A DNA stretch of 50,555 bases from Streptococcaceae bacterium (GTDB lineage Bacteria > Bacillota > Bacilli > Lactobacillales > Streptococcaceae), in contig JAITVN010000043.1 of assembly GCA_031285775.1 (NCBI GenBank), positions 1-50,555 of the forward strand, written 5' to 3'. Below the pieces are notes generated by a model, which saw only the letters and a program-made list of their open reading frames with translations, was not told where the DNA came from and made no database searches. A program made the translations under genes and the position numbers. Of the stretch, positions 9,130-17,892 are shown one piece after another (positions within the stretch are counted from its first letter, which is position 1; every line of letters starts with the position of its first letter).

Positions 9130-9750
9130 ATGAAAGAAATTGCACTCACATTTGATGACGGACCTTGGGGAGAGACAACGCTGCAAATCCTGGATGAATT
9201 GATACAGCGGCAGATTCCAGCAACTTTTATGATCTGGGGTGAACATGCGCTGCAATATCCGAATATCTTGAAAAGAGCAGCAGAGGCGAAACTATTTGCC
9301 TTTGGAAATCACACTTACAGCCATCCGTCACTACTTACGATTCCGCGCAAAGAAATTTTGTCAGAAATTAAAAAAACAGACGAAATTGTGAAAAAAATTA
9401 CTGGAGAAATCCCGCGTTTCATTCGTCCCCCCTTTGGTGACGGCAATCTTGAGACACTGCAGATCATCAATCGCCCAATGATTTGCTGGTCATTAGACAC
9501 AGAATCCTGGCAGCATCATGAAGCGAAGCTTTGTCTTGAAAAAGTAAGAGCAGCCAAGGACGGTGATATTGTCCTGATGCATGATTTTCAGGCGGCCGAT
9601 GCAAAAGCCTTGCCGGCGATCATTGATTTTCTGCAGCAGGAAGATTATGTATTCAAAACGATTCCAGATTTGCTAGGCAATCAGCTGTCAGACGAGCCAT
9701 TTTATTACTATTCCAGAGATTCCAGGAATAATGTTGGTTTTAAAAAATAA
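9130..9750 (+). CDS. Cytoplasmic polysaccharide deacetylase (NodB/CE4 family)
   Basis: Metal-dependent removal of acetyl groups from a carbohydrate. All five family motifs are present: TFDDGP (7-12), HTYSH (61-65), RPPFG (99-103), SLDTESW (121-127) and LMHD (149-152). At 206 residues it is only the catalytic domain. The N-terminus (MKEIALTFDDGP) goes straight into the domain with no signal peptide or membrane anchor, so it should act inside the cell. CE4 includes acetylxylan esterases, and its place between the permeases and xylB suggests deacetylation of imported acetylated xylo-oligosaccharides. The substrate is inferred. The ribosome site is weak. Confidence 0.82.
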   Translation: MKEIALTFDDGPWGETTLQILDELIQRQIPATFMIWGEHALQYPNILKRAAEAKLFAFGNHTYSHPSLLTIPRKEILSEIKKTDEIVKKITGEIPRFIRPPFGDGNLETLQIINRPMICWSLDTESWQHHEAKLCLEKVRAAKDGDIVLMHDFQAADAKALPAIIDFLQQEDYVFKTIPDLLGNQLSDEPFYYYSRDSRNNVGFKK

Positions 9751-9771
9751 AGAGAAATTAGGAACTAAAAA

Positions 9772-11280
9772 ATGATGTCATATGTTTTAGGAATAGATCT
9801 CGGCACTTCCAGCCTCAAGGGAATCTTGATGACGCAGGCTGGAGAAGTTGTCACAAGTAAAAGCGCCAGCTACGGAATTGACAATCCCAAACAGGGATTC
9901 TCTGAGCAGCGGCCGAAGGTTTGGGTAGAAGCGCTGGAAGACGTTCTCGCGCAGCTGAAATCCGAAGTTGCAGATATTGGTACCGCGCTTGCGGGAATTA
10001 GTTTTTCTGGCCAAATGCACTCGCTCGTAGTGTTAGATGAAAATAATCAGCCAGTTTATCCGGCCATTCTTTGGAATGACGTACGCACGAGCGCACAGTG
10101 CAAAGAAATCATGGATAAAATGGGCGAACAGCTGCTGAAAATCACTGGAAACATTGCCCTGGAAGGCTTTACTTTGCCGAAAATTCTCTGGCTGCAGGAA
10201 AATGAACCTGAAGTCTGGGCGAGTGTCAAGCACATCATGCTGCCGAAAGATTATCTAGGTCTGTACTTGACGGGAAAAATTCACAGTGAATATTCTGACG
10301 CCGCAGGCACGCTCTTGCTTGATGTTGAAAAACATGCCTGGTCCGAAGAAATTGCTGCTGCGTTCAATGTGCCGATGGACATTTTGCCGGAAGTTGTTGA
10401 ATCCACTGATTTTATCGGGAATTTGACAGATGAAGTCAAGGAAAAATTCGGCATTTCAGCGGATGTTAAAGTTTTCGCTGGCGGTGCAGACAATGCAGCT
10501 GCAGCGCTTGGTGTGGGATTGATCAGCGAAGAGATTGGTCTGATTTCAATGGGAACCTCAGGCGTGGTATCAAGTTATGAGCCGAAAGTTGTCGATTACA
10601 AAGGCAAACTGCATTTCTTTAATCATACGGTGCCTGAGGCTTATTATTCGATGGGCGTAACGCTTGCGGCGGGAAATTCACTGAGCTGGTACAAAGAAAC
10701 ATTTGGCCAGGGCCTTAGCTTCGCTGAACTGCTGGCAGATGTCAATACTGTCAGCCCAGGATCTGAAGGCCTGCTCTTTACCCCTTATATTGCTGGAGAG
10801 CGAACACCGCATTTTGACTCTAAGATTCGCGGCAGTTTCTTAGGCATTTCGGTCAGGCATGAACAGCGTCATTTTTCACGCGCTGTGCTGGAAGGTATTC
10901 AGTTCAGTTTGCGCGACAGCAAAGACATTATGGAAACAACTAAAGGGAAAAAATTCAGTCGCTTGATTTCTGTCGGCGGTGGTGCACAAAATCCTGATAT
11001 TATGCAGATGCAGGCTGATATTTTCAACGCTGAAATGATTCGTCTGACCGTCGAGCAAGGGCCAGGACTTGGTGCCTGCATGATTGCCGCTTATGGCTGC
11101 GGTTTTTATACGAATTTATTAGAATTGACCAAAGCCTTCGTACATTATCAGACAGATAGCTTTAAGCCGATTGCTGCCAATGTTGCCCGCTACGAGGAAG
11201 TTTACCAGATCTGGAAAACTGCTTATAGCGCCACATCACAAATTAGTCACCAGCTAGTAGATTTCAATGAGGGAGCTTAG
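9772..11280 (+). CDS. xylB: Xylulokinase
   Basis: Phosphorylates D-xylulose to xylulose 5-phosphate. The 502 residues are normal for FGGY kinases. The N-terminal ATP-binding loop GIDLGTSSLKG is at about 7-17, GQMHSLV around 81, and the C-terminal SVGGGAQNP motif near 401. Two adjacent ATGs (9772 and 9775) are possible starts, differing by one Met, after a modest TTAGGA ribosome site. Together with xylA it completes entry of xylose into the pentose/phosphoketolase route. Confidence 0.95.
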   Translation: MMSYVLGIDLGTSSLKGILMTQAGEVVTSKSASYGIDNPKQGFSEQRPKVWVEALEDVLAQLKSEVADIGTALAGISFSGQMHSLVVLDENNQPVYPAILWNDVRTSAQCKEIMDKMGEQLLKITGNIALEGFTLPKILWLQENEPEVWASVKHIMLPKDYLGLYLTGKIHSEYSDAAGTLLLDVEKHAWSEEIAAAFNVPMDILPEVVESTDFIGNLTDEVKEKFGISADVKVFAGGADNAAAALGVGLISEEIGLISMGTSGVVSSYEPKVVDYKGKLHFFNHTVPEAYYSMGVTLAAGNSLSWYKETFGQGLSFAELLADVNTVSPGSEGLLFTPYIAGERTPHFDSKIRGSFLGISVRHEQRHFSRAVLEGIQFSLRDSKDIMETTKGKKFSRLISVGGGAQNPDIMQMQADIFNAEMIRLTVEQGPGLGACMIAAYGCGFYTNLLELTKAFVHYQTDSFKPIAANVARYEEVYQIWKTAYSATSQISHQLVDFNEGA

Positions 11281-11284
11281 AATC

Positions 11285-12313
11285 ATGAGCTCTGAAATCT
11301 CTGTTAGAAAACTCCCGCTCGCCAGCGGCTTTATCCAAGAAATTACCCTATCAAATGGGCGACTTAGCATCGTCGTTCATGACTTCGGCGCCAGACTTCA
11401 TAAACTTTTCGCGCCGGACAGACATGGAAAATTTGAAAATATCCTACTTCCGAAAGACGATCCGACCTCCTACATGATCGACAAAGGATATTATGGGCTG
11501 ATTTGCGGTCCTGTCGCTGGCCGCATTGCGGGGGCAAAATATGACAATGTAAGATTTACTGCAAAAGAAAATGGAAATTTGCTGCACTCTGGCGATTTTG
11601 GCTGGGCGCGGCAATTTTGGAATTACGAAATTCTTTCTGACGCCTCTACAGGAGATCCGCTAGGCGTAGAATTGACACTGCTGGATGAGAAATCAGGTTT
11701 TCCTGGTCCCATTCAAGTCAAAGTGACTTATAAACTGATGGAAAATCAGCTGGAAGTTAAAATGTCCGCACAAAGTCAGCAGGAAACACTTTTTAATCCC
11801 GCTTGGCATCCTTATTTTAATTTGTCAGCGGATAGGGACACTACTCTGGGCCATATTTTGACAATTTCCGCAAATCAAGTGGTTGAGACCGACGATGAAA
11901 ACATACCAACTGGACGACTGCTGGATGTTGCGAATACGGCTTATGACTTGCGTGCCGGCAAGAGTATCGCTGAAGTTCAGGAGACGCTCCCAGCTGGTCT
12001 TGATGACTGTTTCATCTTTTCTCCGCAAGATGAGAAACAGCTGACCTTGCTTGATCCCAATTCCGGCCGAAAACTCAGTTGCCAAACTGACCGTCAAGCT
12101 GTGGTCATTTATACGGCAACAAATCCTGAACAGGATTCGACGATTTCTGGTAGAAAAATGAGCCCGAATCGCGGCATTGCGATTGAGTGCCAAGAAATTC
12201 CGGACATTGTCCATCATCCCGAGTGGGGCTCGATAACGCTTAAAGCTGAAGAAGAAAAGACCTGTACGACGACTTATACATTCACTGTAGAAGATTCGCC
12301 GGGTTCGGACTAA
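11285..12313 (+). CDS. xylM: Aldose 1-epimerase (xylose mutarotase)
   Basis: Interconverts alpha and beta anomers so that isomerase receives the right form. It is a galactose-mutarotase-like beta-sandwich of 342 residues, with HPYFNLS in the middle and the IECQE motif near the C-terminus carrying the conserved Glu. The frame extends to an ATG at 11267, but the ATG at 11285 is preferred because GAGGGAG lies about 10 bases before it. xylM is the name of the lactococcal xyl-operon epimerase; its position right after xylB supports it. Confidence 0.88.
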   Translation: MSSEISVRKLPLASGFIQEITLSNGRLSIVVHDFGARLHKLFAPDRHGKFENILLPKDDPTSYMIDKGYYGLICGPVAGRIAGAKYDNVRFTAKENGNLLHSGDFGWARQFWNYEILSDASTGDPLGVELTLLDEKSGFPGPIQVKVTYKLMENQLEVKMSAQSQQETLFNPAWHPYFNLSADRDTTLGHILTISANQVVETDDENIPTGRLLDVANTAYDLRAGKSIAEVQETLPAGLDDCFIFSPQDEKQLTLLDPNSGRKLSCQTDRQAVVIYTATNPEQDSTISGRKMSPNRGIAIECQEIPDIVHHPEWGSITLKAEEEKTCTTTYTFTVEDSPGSD

Positions 12314-12339
12314 ATATGAAAGATAGGAGAATTTACAAA

Positions 12340-14019
12340 ATGCCGAAATTACAAAATCCAGTATTGCCGGGCTTCAATGCAGATCCGTCCATGGTTCGTG
12401 TGGGCGACACTTACTACATTGCCAATTCCACCTTTGAATGGTTCCCAGGTGTGCGCCTGCACGAATCGAAAGACTTGGCCCATTGGAATTTACTGCCCAG
12501 CCCTTTGTCAAACACGACATTGCTGGACATGAAAGGAAACCCCTCCTCAGGCGGAATTTGGGCGCCTGATTTGACATATGCCGACGGGAAGTTTTGGCTG
12601 GTTTACACAGATGTCAAGCTCGTCGAAGGCTCATTCAAGGACATGACGAACTACTTGACGACAGCTGCTGATATTCATGGTCCTTGGACAGAGCCGATCA
12701 AGCTGAATGGTGTAGGATTTGACGCGTCGCTTTTCCATGATAATAACGGCCGGAAATATCTGGTTCAGCAGACCTGGGACCATCGCGAATATCATCATCC
12801 TTTCGACGGTATTACGCTGACAGAATTTGATCTTTCAACCATGAAACTTCGTCCTGAAACGGCACGCTGCATTTATCGCGGCACTGACATTAAACTGGTA
12901 GAAGGCCCGCATCTTTATAAGATAAACGGTTACTATTTCCTTTTTGCGGCACAAGGCGGCACCGTGTTTACGCATCAGGAAGTCGTCGCACGCTCGAAAA
13001 CACTTGAAGCTCTGAGCTTTGAAACTAAGCCTGGCGAGCCATTCATCACGAATTTTGACAAGCCGGATCAATACCTTCAGAAGCAAGGCCATGGTGCTTT
13101 GGTCGAGACGCCAAGCGGCGAGTGGTATTATGCGTCGCTCTGTGCACGTCCCTGGCATCATGCCGATGAGTCTGTCACAGATCCGCGCGGTTGGTCAACT
13201 CTCGGTCGTGAAACGTCTATTCAAAAGGTCGAGTGGGATGAAGCAGGCTGGCCGCGCATTGTCGGCGGTCACGGCGGTAGGACCTTTGTCGAATTACCAA
13301 AGGATGCAAAAGCGACTTCCGCACCTGAAAATCATAATCAGCACGATGAATTTGACAGTCCAACGCTTGATCTGAACTGGAATACATTGCGCGTACCCTT
13401 TACAGACAAAATGGGGCAGGTCGGCGACGGGAAATTAATACTCATCGGTCAAGGTTCATTGGCTAATCTATTTAATCTGTCTCTGATTGCGCGCCGCTGG
13501 CAGGCCTTTTACTTTGATGCAGAAACCAAAGTCAAATTTGACCCCTTCAGTTATCAGCAAATGGCTGGATTGACCAATTATTACAATGATCAGCACTGGT
13601 CATTTGTTCATGTGACATGGAATGAAATTAACGGTCATGTGATTGAAATCGGAGAAAACAATCGCGGAAATTACAGGTCCTACCTCAAAGATGCTGCGAT
13701 AAAGATTCCTGAAGAAACAGAGTATGTCTACTTCCGCACGAAAGTTCGCAAAGAATTCTATCACTACGAATACTCCTTTGATGGTCAGAATTTTATTGAA
13801 ATTCCTGTCCAGCTTGACAGTAAAGTCCTGTCAGATGACTATGTTCTGCAGACTTACGGCGGCTTTTTCACCGGCGCTTTTGTCGGGCTGGCTGTGGTAG
13901 ATTATTCTGGTTATGAGAAATCTGCAAAATTTGATTATTTCGACTATAAGGAGCTGGGCGACAAACTGCTGCCAGACGGAAGCTACAGTTGGCAAGCGGG
14001 CGAATCAAGATTTGACTGA
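12340..14019 (+). CDS. xynB: Beta-xylosidase, glycoside hydrolase family 43
   Basis: Releases xylose from xylo-oligosaccharides in the cytoplasm. The N-terminal five-bladed propeller (about 1-320) has general base D15 (NADPS), a supporting D128 (GFDASLF) and general acid E188 (VEGPH). A C-terminal concanavalin-like domain (about 340-559), typical of GH43 xylosidases, follows. There is no signal peptide. An ATG at 12316 is in frame, but the one at 12340 has a ribosome site (ATAGGAG), giving 559 residues. The next gene starts two bases after its stop. Confidence 0.93.
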   Translation: MPKLQNPVLPGFNADPSMVRVGDTYYIANSTFEWFPGVRLHESKDLAHWNLLPSPLSNTTLLDMKGNPSSGGIWAPDLTYADGKFWLVYTDVKLVEGSFKDMTNYLTTAADIHGPWTEPIKLNGVGFDASLFHDNNGRKYLVQQTWDHREYHHPFDGITLTEFDLSTMKLRPETARCIYRGTDIKLVEGPHLYKINGYYFLFAAQGGTVFTHQEVVARSKTLEALSFETKPGEPFITNFDKPDQYLQKQGHGALVETPSGEWYYASLCARPWHHADESVTDPRGWSTLGRETSIQKVEWDEAGWPRIVGGHGGRTFVELPKDAKATSAPENHNQHDEFDSPTLDLNWNTLRVPFTDKMGQVGDGKLILIGQGSLANLFNLSLIARRWQAFYFDAETKVKFDPFSYQQMAGLTNYYNDQHWSFVHVTWNEINGHVIEIGENNRGNYRSYLKDAAIKIPEETEYVYFRTKVRKEFYHYEYSFDGQNFIEIPVQLDSKVLSDDYVLQTYGGFFTGAFVGLAVVDYSGYEKSAKFDYFDYKELGDKLLPDGSYSWQAGESRFD

Positions 14020-14020
14020 A

Positions 14021-14869
14021 ATGAAAAAAGAATATGGAAGAAATCTCGTCAGATTAAACAATGGCGTTGAGATGCCGATGTTGGGTTTCGGCTCTGTGCT
14101 TGAATCTGACACGACAGATTTCAGCGCAGTGTATGACAGCGCCTGGCAGTCAGGTTATAGACTTTTTGACACGGCCTCAAGCTACGGCAATCAGACAGCG
14201 TTTGGTCACTGGCTCAAAGCGCGTGGCCACATACGTGAAGACTATTTCCTAACCAGCAAAGTCGCCCAGAAGGAGCAAGGTTACGAGAATGTGCTGGCCG
14301 CCTTTCAACAAACAATCTCAGAACTACAGACGGATTATCTGGATTTGTATCTGATACACTGGCCGAAAGAAGCCACTTTTTTCGAAAGCTGGAAAGCCTT
14401 GGAGCATCTCTATGATGAAGGCCTGGTGCGGGCAATCGGTGTGTCAAATTTTGAGGCCAATCATCTGGATCGTTTGTTGACACAAGCAAAAATTCTCCCA
14501 GCGCTTGATCAGCTGGAAACGCACCCCTATTTTAGCAATCATGTGACACACGCCTATCTTGAAGAACTTGGCATTCAGCATCAGGCCTGGAGTCCACTCG
14601 GTCACGGCGGCCAAGAATTGAATGATCCCATGCTCAAACAACTGGCGCTCAAATATAATAAAACAGTTGGCCAGATTATTTTGCGCTGGCTCTACCAGAA
14701 AAATGTGGCCGCAATTCCCAAGTCAAGCAATTCACTACGGCAAAAACAGAATATCAGTCTATTTGATTGGCAGCTGACGCTGCCCGATGAGCGTCGCATT
14801 GACGGATTGCAGAAAGGGGAACGCGTGATGGGCGCACCAGATGAAAATTACAAGGCAGATTTATGGTAA
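14021..14869 (+). CDS. Aldo/keto reductase
   Basis: NADPH-dependent reductase of aldehydes or ketones; the substrate is not readable from sequence. The 282 residues form a complete AKR barrel with catalytic tetrad D50, Y55, K80 and H113 (FDTASSYG, TSK, IHWPK), closest in style to the 2,5-diketogluconate reductase group. The open frame reaches back to 13913 inside xynB, but the ATG at 14021, one base after the xynB stop, gives the proper family N-terminus and suggests translational coupling. A xylose- or aldose-reductase role is only suggested by context. Confidence 0.85.
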   Translation: MKKEYGRNLVRLNNGVEMPMLGFGSVLESDTTDFSAVYDSAWQSGYRLFDTASSYGNQTAFGHWLKARGHIREDYFLTSKVAQKEQGYENVLAAFQQTISELQTDYLDLYLIHWPKEATFFESWKALEHLYDEGLVRAIGVSNFEANHLDRLLTQAKILPALDQLETHPYFSNHVTHAYLEELGIQHQAWSPLGHGGQELNDPMLKQLALKYNKTVGQIILRWLYQKNVAAIPKSSNSLRQKQNISLFDWQLTLPDERRIDGLQKGERVMGAPDENYKADLW

Positions 14870-15477
14870 ACAATCACAGAATATTGGATGAAAATGAGCG
14901 AGCGCGTCTGGAAAAAATTGACATCTTTCAGAAACTTGAAAATGGGGACTGGTATTGCTACAGTCAAGAAGCCCAGCTGCAGGCCATTGTAAAGCAGAGC
15001 AGCCGGACGCTTCAGGCGATCAATCATGCGGCAGAAACAGATTTTGATGCTGGGGAAGAAATGTTACGGGAATTTTTGCCGAATTTTAACAAAGAGGCTG
15101 AGATTTACTTCCCGATTGCATCCATCGAATACCCGCAGAAATTATTCGTAGGCTCAGAAACTTTCATAAATTCCGGACTTCAAATCATCAGTGCAGGAAA
15201 AGTTACCATCGGCGCACACTGCTTTATTGGTCCGAATTGCCAAATGTGCACACCGAATCATCATGTCACAGACAAAATGCTGAGACGGCAGGGCTGGCAA
15301 TATGATGCAGCAATCACGATAGGAGATGACTGCTGGTTAGGCGCATCAGTCATTATTCTACCAGGCGTCAGCATCGGCAGCAATGTGGTAATTGGCGCAG
15401 GAAGCGTGGTCACGCATGATCTACCAGATAATTGTATGGCTGCTGGAAATCCGGCCCGAATTAAGAAACACTTCTAA
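14863..15477 (+). CDS. xylX: Sugar O-acetyltransferase (hexapeptide repeat), XylX-like
   Basis: Transfers acetyl from acetyl-CoA to a sugar hydroxyl. The 204 residues have the N-terminal helical segment of maltose/galactoside acetyltransferases, then a left-handed beta helix of hexapeptide repeats (about 95-200), with the catalytic His in TPNHHVTD. It overlaps the aldo/keto reductase by seven bases and is last in the xyl cluster. The lactococcal xyl region has a similar acetyltransferase named xylX; I assign the name by position and family. It may detoxify excess non-metabolised sugar. Confidence 0.8.
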   Translation: MVNNHRILDENERARLEKIDIFQKLENGDWYCYSQEAQLQAIVKQSSRTLQAINHAAETDFDAGEEMLREFLPNFNKEAEIYFPIASIEYPQKLFVGSETFINSGLQIISAGKVTIGAHCFIGPNCQMCTPNHHVTDKMLRRQGWQYDAAITIGDDCWLGASVIILPGVSIGSNVVIGAGSVVTHDLPDNCMAAGNPARIKKHF

Positions 15478-15513
15478 ATGTACATTTCTTGACAGCAACT
15501 TGAAAACAACATG

Positions 15514-15549
15514 AAAATCGTGCAGATTCTAGGATCTCCATGATTTTTT
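15514..15549 (+). terminator. Terminator of the xylose cluster
   Basis: AAAATCGTG (15514-15522) pairs with CATGATTTT (15539-15547, one G-T pair), with an inner AGAT/ATCT pairing, followed by a T run. Confidence 0.8.
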
Positions 15550-15601
15550 ATAAAAAAGTTATGTAAAATACGTATAAAATAATAAAAATAATTCGGAATA
15601 G

Positions 15602-15630
15602 TTGCAAATTTTCTGATAATTTGATAGAAT
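15602..15630 (+). promoter_or_regulatory. livJ promoter with overlapping CodY box
   Basis: The -35 is TTGCAA (15602-15607) and the -10 is TAGAAT (15625-15630), spacer 17. Between them AATTTTCTGATAATT (15607-15621) matches the CodY consensus AATTTTCWGAAAATT at 14 of 15 positions. CodY bound here would block polymerase when branched-chain amino acids are plentiful, which fits the gene. Confidence 0.85.
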
Positions 15631-15659
15631 ATTTTTTATCTAATAAGGGAGAATATTTT

Positions 15660-16841
15660 ATGAAAAATAAAGCAAAACTTTTTACACTGGCGACAGTATT
15701 GGCTACTGGCTTTGCACTGCTTAGCGCCTGTAGCGCGGCACCCACAAGTTCTTCAAGCGCTGGAACAGAAATCGGCAAAACCTTCAAGATTGGCGAAGAT
15801 CTTGAATTATCCGGCGGCGTTTCTGCATACGGCACAGCAATTAAAAACGGCGCAAGTTTAGCCGTCAAAGAAATCAACGAAAATGGAGGCATTGACGGCA
15901 AAAAAATAGTAATGACCAGCAAAGACAACAAATCAGACAATGCTGAAGCTGCAACTGTTGCCAGCAACCTCATTTCCAACAATAAAGTCAATGTCATCTT
16001 CGGACCAGCCACCTCAGGAGGTGCTATGGCATTGTTGCCGACAGCCACAAAGAGTTCTGTCCCAGTAGTTTCGCCGACCGCGACAGCTGATGCTTACACT
16101 GTGACAAAAGGAAAAGTCAATCAGTACGCTTTCCGCAACACCTTCCAAGACAGTTTCCAGGGAAAAGTCCTAGCAAATTATGCTGAGAAAAACTTGAAGG
16201 CAGAAAAAGTGATCATGTATTATGATAATTCATCAGATTATGCCAAAGGGATTGAAGCAGCTTTTGAAAAGAATTTCAAGGGAAGCATCGTTGATAAAGT
16301 AACTTTTACATCTGGCGACACAGATTTCCAGGCCACGCTCTCTAAGATCAAAGGCGAAGAGTTTGATGCCATCATCATGCCCGGCTATTACAATGAAACA
16401 GGCTTGATCACGAAGCAGGCGCGCGCACTTGGAATTAGCGTACCGATTCTTTCAGGAGATGGCGCGGCAGATCCGGCATTTATCGAATTAGCTGGTAAAG
16501 AAGCAGCTTCAAACGTATTCTTTGTTTCAGGTTATTCTGCGACTGTTACCCTTTCCGAGCGCGCTTCAGAATTTGTCAAAGCTTACAAAGAGAAGTTTAA
16601 TGAAGAACCAGGCATGTTCTCAGCCTTGGCTTATGACGGCATTTACTATATCAAGCAGGCTCAGGAAAAGAGTCACGCTAAAACATCTAAAGAGCTTGCT
16701 GAAGCGCTGGCAAAGGTGAAAGACTTCACAGGTGTGACGGGTGAGATGACGATCGATTCAGAGCATAATCCTGTCAAGTCTGCCCTTGTTATCAAACTAG
16801 ATAATGGTGAAATGACTTCATCAGAAATTGTTAAGCCTTAA
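15660..16841 (+). CDS. livJ: Branched-chain amino acid-binding lipoprotein
   Basis: Binds an amino acid, probably leucine, isoleucine or valine, outside the cell for the LivHMGF importer. The 393 residues begin with a lipoprotein signal peptide (lipobox LSAC, C24) and a Ser-rich linker, then a two-lobed Leu/Ile/Val-binding fold (IKNGASLAVKEINENGG). The ATG at 15660 follows GGGAG; the longer open frame from 15621 lies in the promoter. Permeases and ATPases follow after 169 bases with their own promoter. Confidence 0.92.
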   Translation: MKNKAKLFTLATVLATGFALLSACSAAPTSSSSAGTEIGKTFKIGEDLELSGGVSAYGTAIKNGASLAVKEINENGGIDGKKIVMTSKDNKSDNAEAATVASNLISNNKVNVIFGPATSGGAMALLPTATKSSVPVVSPTATADAYTVTKGKVNQYAFRNTFQDSFQGKVLANYAEKNLKAEKVIMYYDNSSDYAKGIEAAFEKNFKGSIVDKVTFTSGDTDFQATLSKIKGEEFDAIIMPGYYNETGLITKQARALGISVPILSGDGAADPAFIELAGKEAASNVFFVSGYSATVTLSERASEFVKAYKEKFNEEPGMFSALAYDGIYYIKQAQEKSHAKTSKELAEALAKVKDFTGVTGEMTIDSEHNPVKSALVIKLDNGEMTSSEIVKP

Positions 16842-16868
16842 ATTCGGAAAAAATGCTTGATACAAATA

Positions 16869-16990
16869 TGGACAGCATGTCTAAAAATTGATATAATCAT
16901 TGTATCTGTTTAAGCAGTTTTGAAAAACAGATACAATGAAATATCTAAGGAATAAAAGCATCTTCTCAGGGAACAAAGTGTTTTGTTCCC
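16869..16990 (+). promoter_or_regulatory. livHMGF promoter and hairpin leader
   Basis: The -35 is TGGACA (16869-16874) and the -10 is TATAAT (16892-16897), spacer 17. A 14-base inverted repeat begins one base after the -10 (16898-16911 with 16925-16938), so it lies at the start of the transcript or acts as an operator. A second perfect hairpin, GGGAACAAA-GTGT-TTTGTTCCC (16969-16990), is followed by CTTAATTGTT, resembling a leaky terminator in front of livH. Confidence 0.65.
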
Positions 16991-17010
16991 CTTAATTGTT
17001 AGGAAACACT

Positions 17011-17892
17011 ATGCAAATAATACTGAACGGACTCATTCTGGGCTCGGTATATGCCCTGATAGCACTAGGCTACACCATGGTCTACGGCATTATCAAACTC
17101 ATCAACTTTGCCCACGGCGATATTTACATGATGGGTGCTTTCGCGGGTTACTACCTCATTAATGCGCTGCACATGAACTTTTTCCTGGCGCTCATTTTAG
17201 CGATGATTTTCTGTGCTATTTTGGGTGTGGTCATTGAGTATCTGGCTTATCGCCCTTTGAGAAATTCCACACGAATTGCCGCCCTTATCACAGCCATCGG
17301 TGTGTCTTTTCTGCTGGAGAACGGTATGAACTTCTTGGTCGGCTCTGGTTCACGAGCATTTCCTCAAGCAATCAGTGTGGTGAAGTTTAATGTTTTGGGC
17401 ATGAACATCACAAATGTCCAAATTATGATTCTTGCCACATCAATTATTCTGATGCTGCTCTTACAGTTTGTGGTCAAGAAAACGAAGATGGGCAAAGCCA
17501 TGCGAGCAGTCTCTGTCGAAATGGATGCAGCGCGACTAATGGGCATCAATGTCAATCGAACCATCAGTTTTACCTTTGCTATCGGCTCAGCATTGGCGGG
17601 CGCAGCAGGCGTGATGATCGGCCTTTACTACGGCTCAATTGATCCGCTGATGGGAATGGTTCCCGGCATCAAAGCTTTTATCGCTGCAGTACTCGGCGGA
17701 ATCGGCATTATTCCAGGCGCTGCCCTCGGCGGTATCGTCATCGGGCTCATTGAGACAATTGCGCAGTCTCTGCCAGGTAAACTGTCATTTATTGCTGGCT
17801 ACAAGGACGCGGTCGTCTACATCATTTTGATTCTGATCTTGCTGGTGCGGCCGTCAGGAATTTTAGGCAAAAATGTGAAGGAGAAAGTCTGA
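17011..17892 (+). CDS. livH: Branched-chain amino acid ABC permease LivH
   Basis: Membrane subunit of the importer, 293 residues with about eight membrane helices. It starts MQIILNGLILGSVYALIALG, typical for LivH, and has the conserved cytoplasmic segment AMRAVSVEMDAARLMGI that contacts the ATPase. The ATG at 17011 follows TTAGGA; an upstream TTG is rejected for lack of a ribosome site. It overlaps livM by one base. Confidence 0.93.
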   Translation: MQIILNGLILGSVYALIALGYTMVYGIIKLINFAHGDIYMMGAFAGYYLINALHMNFFLALILAMIFCAILGVVIEYLAYRPLRNSTRIAALITAIGVSFLLENGMNFLVGSGSRAFPQAISVVKFNVLGMNITNVQIMILATSIILMLLLQFVVKKTKMGKAMRAVSVEMDAARLMGINVNRTISFTFAIGSALAGAAGVMIGLYYGSIDPLMGMVPGIKAFIAAVLGGIGIIPGAALGGIVIGLIETIAQSLPGKLSFIAGYKDAVVYIILILILLVRPSGILGKNVKEKV

